Positions 56,179 through 64,000 of a stretch of DNA of 64,000 bases are shown here, piece after piece. This DNA comes from an uncultured Odoribacter sp. GTDB lineage: Bacteria; Bacteroidota; Bacteroidia; Bacteroidales; Marinifilaceae. The notes under the pieces are model-generated. The model saw only the letters and a program-made list of their open reading frames with translations, was not told the origin of the DNA and ran no database searches. The number at the start of each line of letters is the position of its first letter. The first letter of the stretch is position 1. The stretch lies in the NCBI GenBank assembly GCA_944321145.1, contig CALUKF010000002.1, forward strand, positions 1 through 64,000, written 5' to 3'. The position numbers were made by a program, and so were the translations under genes.

Positions 56179-57243
56179 TCATAGCAGTCCTCCGATATTC
56201 GTCCGGCTCACAGGCTTGAGCAGGTCTACTTTCGCGCCCTCTTTCAGCTTGTGCACGCCGGCAGTCACCACGATTTCGCCCGGAGCCACGCCGCTCTCCA
56301 CCACCACGCGCCCGTCTTTCAATATTTCCTTCACGCCCACCTTCCGGCAGGTCACGGTCTTGCTCTCCGGCACGAACACCCACACGGCTGCCTTCCCGTC
56401 CTGCTCCATCAAAGCATTGAGGGGGAGTTCCATCAATGCCTGCCCGTCCTCGGCGTATTCAATGGTGACGTTCACGCTCATGCCAGCCGCCAAGTCATAG
56501 CCCGCTTCCGGCATCAGGCGCAACCGCACCTGGTACAACTGGTTCAGATTCGCCTTCCGCGCCACGTCGATGACCTCCAAAGGGAAGGTTTTGCCGGGAT
56601 ACACATCCGCCTCGCACGAGAAATTGCGGAACAACTGCTGCCGCACATAATCGCTCGCCGGGATGTTGATTTCCACCTCGAAGCTCTGCGTATTAATCAG
56701 GGACACCACCGGCAGTCCGGCAGCCACCGTCTCGCCCGGCTCGAAATAACGCTTCTGGATATAGCCGTCAAAAGGAGCCACCAGCCGCGTGTCGTGCAGG
56801 GCATTCTTGTGGGCGGAGTATTTTGCCGTGATTTGCTGCAATCCGGAAACCGCCTTGTCATAATCGTTTACCGGCACGCTTTTGCGGCGGTACAATTCAA
56901 TGACCCGTTCCGCTTCTGCCTTCACCTGCTTGTATTCCGCCTCCGTCGCGCTCAGTTGCAAAGCATAATCGCGGGGGTCAATCTCGGCAACCAAGTCGCC
57001 TTTTTTCACAAAACCGCCGATATCCACCGGCATGCGCACCAGCGGACCCGCCACTCGGAACGACAAATCCACATCCGAAGCCGCCTTGATTCTCCCCGGA
57101 TAAGTGGTCTGCAACTCCGAGTGGTAAGGCTTCACCTCTTCTGTCTTCACCATCACAGCCGACTGCCCCGCCGGCTCTGACGAACGGCACGCTGCCAGGC
57201 AAAGCAACGCGCCCCATAGTATGCAATACTTGTAACTGTTCAT
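56179..57243 (-). CDS. RND periplasmic adaptor lipoprotein
   Basis: 354 aa. Lipobox CLAAC (Cys about 19), lipoyl/barrel-sandwich halves around a coiled-coil hairpin (about 60-180), beta-barrel and membrane-proximal domain. Links the RND pump to TolC. Start overlaps the stop of the ABC permease by four bases (ATGA). Confidence 0.92.
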   Translation of the reverse strand: MNSYKYCILWGALLCLAACRSSEPAGQSAVMVKTEEVKPYHSELQTTYPGRIKAASDVDLSFRVAGPLVRMPVDIGGFVKKGDLVAEIDPRDYALQLSATEAEYKQVKAEAERVIELYRRKSVPVNDYDKAVSGLQQITAKYSAHKNALHDTRLVAPFDGYIQKRYFEPGETVAAGLPVVSLINTQSFEVEINIPASDYVRQQLFRNFSCEADVYPGKTFPLEVIDVARKANLNQLYQVRLRLMPEAGYDLAAGMSVNVTIEYAEDGQALMELPLNALMEQDGKAAVWVFVPESKTVTCRKVGVKEILKDGRVVVESGVAPGEIVVTAGVHKLKEGAKVDLLKPVSRTNIGGLL

Positions 57244-58406
57244 AACATCACTGTTTTATATTTACGCTTCACAATCTCTTTCCTATACAAGAAACACGCC
57301 AAACCGAAATAAACGGCAGCTAAAAACCACAGGCTGGCGTATTCCGGCAAGACTTCCGGCAAAGTTGCCCCCATATTGTTGATTTTTACAAATCCGTCAA
57401 TGCCATGTGTCGAAGGGAATATCTTTGCAAGCGTCAGCCAATACTCCGGAATGCCCTCCCTCGGCCAGGAGATGCCGGAAATAAACATCAGCGGCACTGA
57501 CGTGAAAACAAATATCAAAAAAGCATATTCCCGCTCCCGGCAAAGGAACGAGCAGGCGATGGCAAGAAAAATACATGCCAACAGGAACGGGAAAAGGAAG
57601 AGCAACAAATCAGCCTTTACCCCAATCTGCGTCATCCCGAACAGGCGCGGCACGACAAAAAGCACCCAATACGCCATCACAAAATAAACCGGCAAATAAG
57701 CGCATCCCCGTCCCGCCACAATGCTCCACGCATGACGGTAATGGCTGTCGCGGGGCACCAACGCCCGATGCTTATCGCGCAGCGTCCCGGTAATCGTCCC
57801 CGCCCCCAGCAACAAGGACTGCTGTATCACCAATATCAACACGGCAGGGATGATAAAAGACGTGAAGCCGCTCTGCGGGTTGAACATCTTCACCTCCCGG
57901 ATTTCCACCGGAGCCGCCGTGATTTCCTGTTGTATCTTCGAAGCATAGGGCAAACCCTCCACCTGTATCTTCGCGTTCGTCAATACCGCCACGTCGCTCG
58001 TCGCCTGCAACAGCGCCTTGTAGTTCAGCAACGCCGCCATATCGCAATACAAGCCCGCATGCGCCTGCTCCCCCCGGTTAATCCGTTTGCTGAAATCCTC
58101 CGGCAGTTCCAGAATCCCGTATATCTCCTTCCGGTGCATCAGATGCCGCGCCTCTTCCAGGTCAGTGCAACGCGCCACCACCTCCACGTTCGGCGATGCT
58201 TCCCACAGGCGCACAAACTCCCGGCTCACCGGCGAAGCGGCATGGTCGACAACTGCCACAGGCACCTTGCGCACCACCTCGTTGCTGTAAATATAGGTGT
58301 ACACCACCGGATAAGCCAGCGTCAGCAGGATGAAGAACACCATCACCCCGTGGTCGCGGAACACCGTGTAAAACTCTCGCCGGAATATATAATACATATC
58401 TCTCAT
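57240..58406 (-). CDS. ABC-2 type permease 1
   Basis: 388 aa. N-terminal membrane segment (MRDMYYIFRREFYTVFRDHGVMVFF), a large extracytoplasmic domain (about 45-180), then five membrane segments. YhhJ/YbhR-type exporter permease. Its own ATPase is not in the operon. Confidence 0.9.
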   Translation of the reverse strand: MRDMYYIFRREFYTVFRDHGVMVFFILLTLAYPVVYTYIYSNEVVRKVPVAVVDHAASPVSREFVRLWEASPNVEVVARCTDLEEARHLMHRKEIYGILELPEDFSKRINRGEQAHAGLYCDMAALLNYKALLQATSDVAVLTNAKIQVEGLPYASKIQQEITAAPVEIREVKMFNPQSGFTSFIIPAVLILVIQQSLLLGAGTITGTLRDKHRALVPRDSHYRHAWSIVAGRGCAYLPVYFVMAYWVLFVVPRLFGMTQIGVKADLLLFLFPFLLACIFLAIACSFLCREREYAFLIFVFTSVPLMFISGISWPREGIPEYWLTLAKIFPSTHGIDGFVKINNMGATLPEVLPEYASLWFLAAVYFGLACFLYRKEIVKRKYKTVML

Positions 58407-58427
58407 TGTCTGCTCATTTATTCATTA

Positions 58428-59603
58428 TCAAGCCCAATAACGTCCCTGCTCCAAAAAGCGTTTCAACCTCGGCAACGTCAGCAAAGGCAACAGGACAAAC
58501 ACCAATAGTGCCACGTAAGCTCCCCACGAATAAAGCACCGGCACGCCATTCAACGCCTGGTCGGCATACAACAGATAGTAATGCCGTATCGGCGACAAAT
58601 TAGATGCCCAGCGCATCAAATCGGGCATGTTCGGCACCGGGAAGGTGAAACCGCTGACCGAGAACGACAATACGCTCCACAAAGCGCAAAAGCTCAACAC
58701 AATGCGGCTCCGCCACACCAGACCTGTGATAAACACAGCAAAGCCCTGTGCTGCCAGCACCAACAGCAGCATTGCCGCAAACATCGGCAGGAAACCGCTA
58801 TTCAACGGGAAACGCATGTATCCGTACAGCACCCCAAGGCACAGCAACCCCGTCACCATGAACACCAACAATTGCGGCAACAACTTGCCCGCCAATGCTA
58901 TCCGGATGGAGCCATTCGCCCCTGCCAGCCATTCCCGGCTCGTTCCCCGCTTCAGCTCGTCGGTGATGCTGTAAGACGCCGTAAACATGGCAAACATCGA
59001 CACAAAAGACGGCATCAGAATGCTTGCCAGATAGATAGCATAACTAATCCACGGATTGTTCAAGGGATTGGTATCCACAGCCACCGGCATCAACCGGGCT
59101 TGCAACTCCACACCCGTCACCCCTTTTGCCTTGAGGATGGTCTGCTGCACAGCCCCGTTCGCCAAAGCTGCCTGCAAACGCATGTCCTTATAAGCCAACG
59201 AACTCGGCAAAAGGTAAGTCTCATTCGTATAATACGAGAGCACCGGACGCTTCCCCGTCGACACGTCCACTGCAAAATCCGCCGGGATATGGAAGATGCC
59301 ATACACCCCGCCCATCTGCAACGAACGCCGCGCTTCGCTAAAATCGGCAGTCCGCAGCACCACATCCGTCTGTGCGATTGCATCCAACGAACGGGACAAT
59401 TGCCACGACAACGAAGAATTGTCCTCGTCCACCACGGCTATCGGCAACTGCATCGGCAAGCCCTCTTTCAGCAAATCCCCAAAAAAGAAGAAGCAAAACG
59501 CCGGAGCAATGACCATCATGAACAGATAAATCCGCCGTGATGCCAAACGCTTGAACTCCCGCGCCATCAGCCTGCCTAAACTTTTTAGCTCATTCATTGC
59601 CAT
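58428..59603 (-). CDS. ABC-2 type permease 2
   Basis: 391 aa from the ATG at 59603 (MAMNELKSLGRLMAREFKR). Same architecture as permease 1, to which it is related, and probably forms a heterodimer with it. The preceding HlyD adaptor suggests a drug or lipid exporter. Confidence 0.9.
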   Translation of the reverse strand: MAMNELKSLGRLMAREFKRLASRRIYLFMMVIAPAFCFFFFGDLLKEGLPMQLPIAVVDEDNSSLSWQLSRSLDAIAQTDVVLRTADFSEARRSLQMGGVYGIFHIPADFAVDVSTGKRPVLSYYTNETYLLPSSLAYKDMRLQAALANGAVQQTILKAKGVTGVELQARLMPVAVDTNPLNNPWISYAIYLASILMPSFVSMFAMFTASYSITDELKRGTSREWLAGANGSIRIALAGKLLPQLLVFMVTGLLCLGVLYGYMRFPLNSGFLPMFAAMLLLVLAAQGFAVFITGLVWRSRIVLSFCALWSVLSFSVSGFTFPVPNMPDLMRWASNLSPIRHYYLLYADQALNGVPVLYSWGAYVALLVFVLLPLLTLPRLKRFLEQGRYWA

Positions 59604-59639
59604 ACCTTTCTTCTTTTCCAAAACAGCTCACGCCTTGTT

Positions 59640-60629
59640 TCACCGCTTGTCTACGGTTTTCACGACACTCATTCCGGGGCGCAAGCCTTCCACCGGTTCC
59701 ACCGGCTTAGCCTTCACCCGGAAAGTTTTCATATCATATTGCCCGGTGGTTTTGGTAGCCCGCCAGGCGGCGTATGTGCCCATGTCTTTCATGTAAGTCA
59801 CTTTCAGTTCCACTTCTTTATTGTCCAAAGCAGGCACGAACGCCCGGAAAGTCTCACCCACCCGGAAATCCCCCAAGCAATCTTCGCGCACATTGAAAGA
59901 CACCCATACGTCCGACAAATCCAGCACATCCATCACCGGCGAACCCGTTCCAACCAATTCTCCGACTTTCGGATAACGCTCCGACACCTCGCCGCTGATA
60001 GGCGAAACCAGGAAAATCTCCTGCACGTATGCCTCCACCTCTGCCACAGCCCCCTTTGCCCGGTCTAATTGGGCGGCAGCTGCCATTTTGTCTTCCCGTT
60101 GCGCCCCGTTTTGCGCCATTTCATACTGCGCTTTCGCCGCCTCTGCCGTTGCAGTCATGGCTTTGTAATTGGCTTCCGCCTCGTCCCGTTTCTGGGCTGG
60201 GACAACCTCCAGTTCATACAGCCGTTCCACCCGCTCATAGGTCTTTTTTGCCACTTCGGCAGCAGCTTCCGCTTTCTGCCAAGTCTGATAAGCCATGACT
60301 ATCTGCTCCGAACGGGTGCCCCGGTCGGCTTTCTCGCTCAACGCTTTGGCAGCGGCTTCCGCAGCTTCCGCCTGTGAATACTTTGCCATTACCTCCGGGC
60401 TATCGAGTATCGCCACGGTATCACCCCGCTCCACCCGGTCGCCTTCGTTGAACAAGAAGCGCTCAATGCGCCCCGGCACCTTGCCCGAAATCCGGACTTC
60501 CGTGGCTTCTGCCTCTCCTTGTATGTATTCAGGCGCTGCATTCCGGAATACAAACCCGAAAATAGCCACCAACAAAACCAATACGACAACAATCGCAAAC
60601 ACCGTCGATTTTCGATTCATCTTTTCCAT
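59640..60629 (-). CDS. HlyD-family membrane-fusion adaptor
   Basis: 329 aa. N-terminal membrane anchor (about 8-28), biotinyl-lipoyl-like halves, a coiled-coil (about 85-175, rich in Ala, Glu, Lys) and a beta-barrel with VGTGSPVMDVLDLSDVWVSFN. Couples ABC-2 permeases to TolC. Confidence 0.9.
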   Translation of the reverse strand: MEKMNRKSTVFAIVVVLVLLVAIFGFVFRNAAPEYIQGEAEATEVRISGKVPGRIERFLFNEGDRVERGDTVAILDSPEVMAKYSQAEAAEAAAKALSEKADRGTRSEQIVMAYQTWQKAEAAAEVAKKTYERVERLYELEVVPAQKRDEAEANYKAMTATAEAAKAQYEMAQNGAQREDKMAAAAQLDRAKGAVAEVEAYVQEIFLVSPISGEVSERYPKVGELVGTGSPVMDVLDLSDVWVSFNVREDCLGDFRVGETFRAFVPALDNKEVELKVTYMKDMGTYAAWRATKTTGQYDMKTFRVKAKPVEPVEGLRPGMSVVKTVDKR

Positions 60630-60658
60630 ATCTCTCTGTTTATCTCTTTTTTATCCAA

Positions 60659-62080
60659 TTATTTTGACAACACTCCGTATGCTTTCTTCAAATATACTTC
60701 GCACAATTTCATTTCTATCCGGGCATCTATTCCTTCCGTATGCGCCTCCAGCCAAGCCGTCTGGGCTTCTAAAACATTCAACACCGGCATAGTCCCTTCC
60801 TCAAAGCCCAGGTTCGCATAACGCAGGTTTTCGTCTGCCCTCGAAAGGTTGGACTCTGCCACTTTCATCTTGTGCATGGCTTCCTCCACCTTGAAATGCG
60901 CCTGGCTCACCTGCAATTCCACCATCTCCTTTGCTTCCTCCAGCTTCAGTTCCATCAACTCTGTCTCCGCCCTTGCGCTCCTCACGCTCTTTCGCGAAGC
61001 CCCCCAATGGAATATCGGCGCTTTCACCCCGATACCAACACTCCACATCCCATCCAATTTATTGCTGATGCCGTCGAAAAACGAAGGAGTCATTGCCATG
61101 TAATTTGCCGTCAATGCCACCGAAGGCAAGTATTCCGAACGCGCAATCCGCTCTTTCCGCCGGTAAATGTCCGCAGCCAGCGACAGGCTGTGTATCTCCG
61201 GGCGGTTGGCATACACCTCCTCCAATTCCATCCGCTCCGGCAGGACTGTCTGCTTCAAATCCTCTTCCTGCAAGGCAAACACCGTATCCAAAGGCAAGCC
61301 GCAAAGACGGTTCAACGCCATACGCGCCAACCCCAACCCGTCCTGCACCCGCAGAAGTGCCATCTCCGCCTGGTTCAGCCTCACCCGCACGGAAAGCAAA
61401 TCCGCCTTTGTCGACATCCCGTTTTCATACAATGCCTCCACATCGCGGGTAAACCGTTTCAAGGTTTCCACATATTGCCCTGCCAATTTCTCGCGGTTCA
61501 CCAGCGACACAATCTGCCAGTAAGCACCGTCCGTTTCCTCAATCACCTGTTCCAACTCCAAGGCGCGTCCGCTCTCCGCCAGTTGTTCCGACAAGCCTGC
61601 CAATTGATTATACGCCCTGATTTTGCCACCCATGTAAACCGGTTGCACCAGTCCCACCTGCAACACCCCCACGTTCCGCATATCCACCGACATGGCATCC
61701 TTGGGCAACAACGCAAATTCCTTGAACACCGGATTGCCATCCGCCCCGACAACGGGCACGCCGTCCGCGCCCAACACCACATTCGGCTGGTAAGTCGTCC
61801 CGTCGAAAGCATATATCGGCAAGTGGGCATCCTCTGCCAACAAATTGATTTCCTTCTGGTTCCTCAGATACAGCCCCGAAGCGTCAATCGCAGGCAAATA
61901 TTTCGTGAAAGCCTCTTTCCGCTTTTCCTGTGCCGTCTTCAACTGCATGTCTGCCATCTTCAACGCCTTGTTATTCTCCAGAGCCAGCCGCCGGCAATCC
62001 TCTATGCTCATAGCGCCCTGCCCCCACACCGCAACTGCCTGGCACAACAACAAAACCACCCATACAAACTTCTTCTTCAT
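60659..62080 (-). CDS. TolC-family outer-membrane efflux protein (ABC-linked)
   Basis: 473 aa with signal peptide (MKKKFVWVVLLLCQAVAVWG). Two OMF repeats; helical coiled coils. First structural gene after the regulators (72 bases from the second TetR). Paralogue of 51410-52831 with the same length. Confidence 0.9.
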   Translation of the reverse strand: MKKKFVWVVLLLCQAVAVWGQGAMSIEDCRRLALENNKALKMADMQLKTAQEKRKEAFTKYLPAIDASGLYLRNQKEINLLAEDAHLPIYAFDGTTYQPNVVLGADGVPVVGADGNPVFKEFALLPKDAMSVDMRNVGVLQVGLVQPVYMGGKIRAYNQLAGLSEQLAESGRALELEQVIEETDGAYWQIVSLVNREKLAGQYVETLKRFTRDVEALYENGMSTKADLLSVRVRLNQAEMALLRVQDGLGLARMALNRLCGLPLDTVFALQEEDLKQTVLPERMELEEVYANRPEIHSLSLAADIYRRKERIARSEYLPSVALTANYMAMTPSFFDGISNKLDGMWSVGIGVKAPIFHWGASRKSVRSARAETELMELKLEEAKEMVELQVSQAHFKVEEAMHKMKVAESNLSRADENLRYANLGFEEGTMPVLNVLEAQTAWLEAHTEGIDARIEMKLCEVYLKKAYGVLSK

Positions 62081-62152
62081 AACTATTCTCCTTTATTCAT
62101 CAATTGTTCTCTCTATTTTTATACTTTCCGGTATGTAACCCGTTAAAAAAAA

Positions 62153-62752
62153 TTACTCTGTCACGATGGCATACAATTGCTCATACTGCAACTGCACCAT
62201 TTTCAGCGTGTCCGAAACATCTTGGTGCATTACCAGATAATTCAACAAGCCTACTCCTATATTCAGCAAATTCTTTGCCAAAACAGCCATATCCACCTCC
62301 TTTTTTACCTCCCCCGCCGCCTGGGCTGCCGAAATCACCCGCTCCAAATTAGACAGCCACCGGCTCTTCGTCTCCGCAACCACCTCCTTGAATTCCGGAT
62401 ACAACGCCACCACCTCCACCAACAGCGAAAGGCACAATATCTCCGGAATATCGCTCCCGAAGTGTTTCGCGCTGTAATTGTCTATTTCCATCAGGTGCCC
62501 CACCGCCACGCCCACAAATTCCCGCAAGGAACCAATCTGCGCAAATTCCTCCGCCCGTCTCCGGTTCAACGCATGGTAATACGCCTCCATTCCCTCCCGC
62601 AACAATTCCTTTTTATTGGTGAAATGGTAATAAAACGTCCCCTTTGTCATTCCCACCGCCTCCACCACATCCATAAGCGTCACCGCCCGATACCCCCGCT
62701 TCAGGAAAAGCAGGAAAGCCGTCTCAATGATTTTTTCCCTCGTCTTGCTCAT
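62153..62752 (-). CDS. TetR/AcrR-family transcription regulator 2
   Basis: 199 aa. HTH with AVTLMDVVEAVGMTKGTFYYHF (about 23-44), then a helical ligand-binding domain. Start overlaps the stop of regulator 1 by four bases (ATGA). Probably represses the efflux operon it heads. Confidence 0.93.
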   Translation of the reverse strand: MSKTREKIIETAFLLFLKRGYRAVTLMDVVEAVGMTKGTFYYHFTNKKELLREGMEAYYHALNRRRAEEFAQIGSLREFVGVAVGHLMEIDNYSAKHFGSDIPEILCLSLLVEVVALYPEFKEVVAETKSRWLSNLERVISAAQAAGEVKKEVDMAVLAKNLLNIGVGLLNYLVMHQDVSDTLKMVQLQYEQLYAIVTE

Positions 62753-63345
62753 CGTTTCACTAATGCATAATATTGTTCAAACTGTGCCCGCATGTCCGAA
62801 AAGACAAACCGCATGTCCGTCCCCTTCAACTCCAAATTCAACATACTCACCGACACCGACATCAAATTCCTTGCCAACACGGCAGCATCCAGTTCCTTCC
62901 TCACCTCGCCCCGTGCCTGCGCCCGCTCAATCACCCGCTCCCAATGCCGCAACCTCGTCTTCGCCAAAGCATCCACCTTCGCCCCGACCGCCGGAAACAG
63001 ATCCTCCACCTCCAGCACCAACTGGAAAAAGAAAGCCTCCGGCACCGAGCACCCCAACTCCCGCTCCGACAACTCCGCACTCTCCTCCTTGTGCGCCAGC
63101 ACCAGACGGATATACGCCTCCAGCGACTCCGCCGCCTCCACCTCCTCATCCGTCTCCTCCCTCATCAGCCCCCAATAAAGTTCCAAGCCCGCTTGCAGCA
63201 ACTCCCGCTTGTCCTTGAAATAATAATAAAACGCCCCCTTCGTCAGCCCCGTCACCTGTTCCAGTTCCTTCAACGAAGCCGCCTGATACCCCCGGCTCAA
63301 AAAGCACAGGAAAGTCTTCCGTATAATCTCGTCCCGTAATTCCAC
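62749..63345 (-). CDS. TetR/AcrR-family transcription regulator 1
   Basis: 198 aa from a GTG at 63345 (VELRDEIIRK, read as Met). HTH with AASLKELEQVTGLTKGAFYYYF (about 22-43). It and regulator 2 are related in sequence (tandem duplication). No in-frame ATG upstream within the short leader; the -7 element is at 63374-63367. Confidence 0.92.
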   Translation of the reverse strand: MELRDEIIRKTFLCFLSRGYQAASLKELEQVTGLTKGAFYYYFKDKRELLQAGLELYWGLMREETDEEVEAAESLEAYIRLVLAHKEESAELSERELGCSVPEAFFFQLVLEVEDLFPAVGAKVDALAKTRLRHWERVIERAQARGEVRKELDAAVLARNLMSVSVSMLNLELKGTDMRFVFSDMRAQFEQYYALVKR

Positions 63346-63366
63346 AATAACTTCATTTTTACTTTA

Positions 63367-63374
63367 CAAAAGTA
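63367..63374 (-). promoter_or_regulatory. -7 element of the efflux operon
   Basis: TACTTTTG on the minus strand; leader of about 15 bases to the GTG. Twenty bases separate it from the divergent -7 at 63396. Confidence 0.45.
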
Positions 63375-63395
63375 GCACGAAAAAATAAAAAACAC

Positions 63396-63403
63396 TACCT
63401 TTG
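63396..63403 (+). promoter_or_regulatory. -7 element of the divergent secreted protein
   Basis: TACCTTTG, 27 bases before the ATG at 63430. With 63367-63375 it forms an inverted pair CAAAAGTAG...CTACCTTTG. Confidence 0.5.
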
Positions 63404-63429
63404 AAAGGCAAACCTTAAAAGAATACGCC

Positions 63430-64000
63430 ATGAAAAAACAAGTTATAACATATTCCATATTAGTCCTTTTCTTCGGGCTTATTCCTGCCGCATCCGCACA
63501 ATCCATTGGCTATGAATATTCCGTTGAAAAAGAAGACGATGGGGCATGGTGGATTGAAATGGACAAAAATGCCATACGATCCGGCAATATACTATATGCT
63601 AACAGGCAAGCCCGATTTGGAGTAATGGCAAAAACGGGCTATTCGGCTGTAATTACATTGACTATAAGCAATACCAATCAGGTGGAAAAAAACAACAAAG
63701 AAGCGATAATCTACCGGCGGGTAAAAAAAGCTCCCGATGAAACTTTAAGTGTTCCTGCTTCCGTTACGCTTGCCAATAATGAAGTGTTGCATTTGAAAAC
63801 AGGAACAGTCATGGGGAGTGTTCATCCGGATTTTTATATGGCTTACGGGAAAAAATGGCGATGCAAGCGGACTGAACTTTACTTAATTTTCACTTCACGT
63901 GATATAGCATGCAGCACATTGGAAAATCTGAATGCCATGGATGAAATAGCTCGTCACCAATATCTCACTTCGCAATTGGCAAAATACGATATTAAAGAGA
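63430..64000 (+). CDS. Secreted hypothetical protein (partial, runs off the window)
   Basis: At least 190 aa, open to the window end. Signal peptide MKKQVITYSILVLFFGLIPA with cleavage after ASA. Beta-rich, with a Lys/Asn-rich stretch (NTNQVEKNNKEAIIYRRVKK) and two cysteines (WRCKRTE, DIACSTLE). No family recognised. Divergent from the efflux operon and could share its control. Confidence 0.7.
   Translation, partial: MKKQVITYSILVLFFGLIPAASAQSIGYEYSVEKEDDGAWWIEMDKNAIRSGNILYANRQARFGVMAKTGYSAVITLTISNTNQVEKNNKEAIIYRRVKKAPDETLSVPASVTLANNEVLHLKTGTVMGSVHPDFYMAYGKKWRCKRTELYLIFTSRDIACSTLENLNAMDEIARHQYLTSQLAKYDIKE

Noticed and set aside
60872-62146. Long plus-strand frame opposite the second TolC
   Set aside because: His/Gln/Pro-rich composition typical of an antisense shadow; no domains.

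Overview
The window looks like a Bacteroidota chromosome, most likely order Bacteroidales. The evidence is two SusC/SusD outer-membrane uptake loci with ECF sigma and FecR anti-sigma genes, DUF4843 and PKD-like lipoproteins, a LutABC/LctP lactate operon, and promoters of the Bacteroidota type (TTG, about 18-20 nt, TAnnTTTG). The repeated association of SusCD with DUF4843, PKD-like and thioredoxin-fold genes suggests an Odoribacter/Butyricimonas-like gut lineage; that placement is inference only.

Layout. 0-1.3 kb: a small hypothetical gene on the minus strand behind a long structured leader with two palindromic operators. 1.3-6.6 kb: CNNM/CBS transporter-like protein, lepA, and a yicC-gmk-nadD operon. 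6.6-7.2 kb: a cobalamin riboswitch on the minus strand with no recognisable gene behind it. 7.2-8.0 kb: AlkD-like DNA repair protein. 8.1-12.6 kb: a partner-switching operon (SpoIIE phosphatase with extracellular sensor, RsbW-like kinase, SLC13 transporter, STAS protein). 12.6-16.9 kb: lactate uptake and oxidation (lctP-lutA-lutB-lutC). 17.0-18.6 kb: an AT-rich SatD/DUF3307 cassette behind three identical operators spaced exactly 29 bp apart, flanked by a direct repeat.

18.6-32.2 kb (minus strand): a tricorn-type S41 protease, then ECF sigma, FecR, SusC, SusD, DUF4843, PKD-like lipoprotein and thioredoxin-fold protein. 32.4-48.9 kb (plus strand): a mirror-image paralogous locus with sigma, FecR, SusC, SusD, DUF4843, PKD-like lipoprotein, two further lipoproteins (one a subtilase homologue without its catalytic serine), an unknown lipoprotein, a thioredoxin-fold protein and a GH29 fucosidase. 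In the second locus sigma and FecR are separated by two minus-strand DUF6266-type genes and a 23-bp inverted-repeat pair enclosing 180 bp, which has the geometry of an invertible segment. Sigma factors and FecR proteins probably gate each uptake system; proteases, fucosidase and thioredoxin-fold proteins suggest glycoprotein or peptide substrates (inference).

49.2-51.3 kb: an RloA/RloB (AbiL-like) ATPase plus RloB pair, a probable phage-defence module. 51.4-63.4 kb: a long minus-strand efflux operon with two overlapping TetR genes, TolC, HlyD, two ABC-2 permeases with no ATPase gene, a second adaptor, an RND pump and a second TolC; a perfect-period 6 x 23 bp palindromic tandem repeat lies between adaptor and pump. 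The window ends inside a divergent secreted protein.
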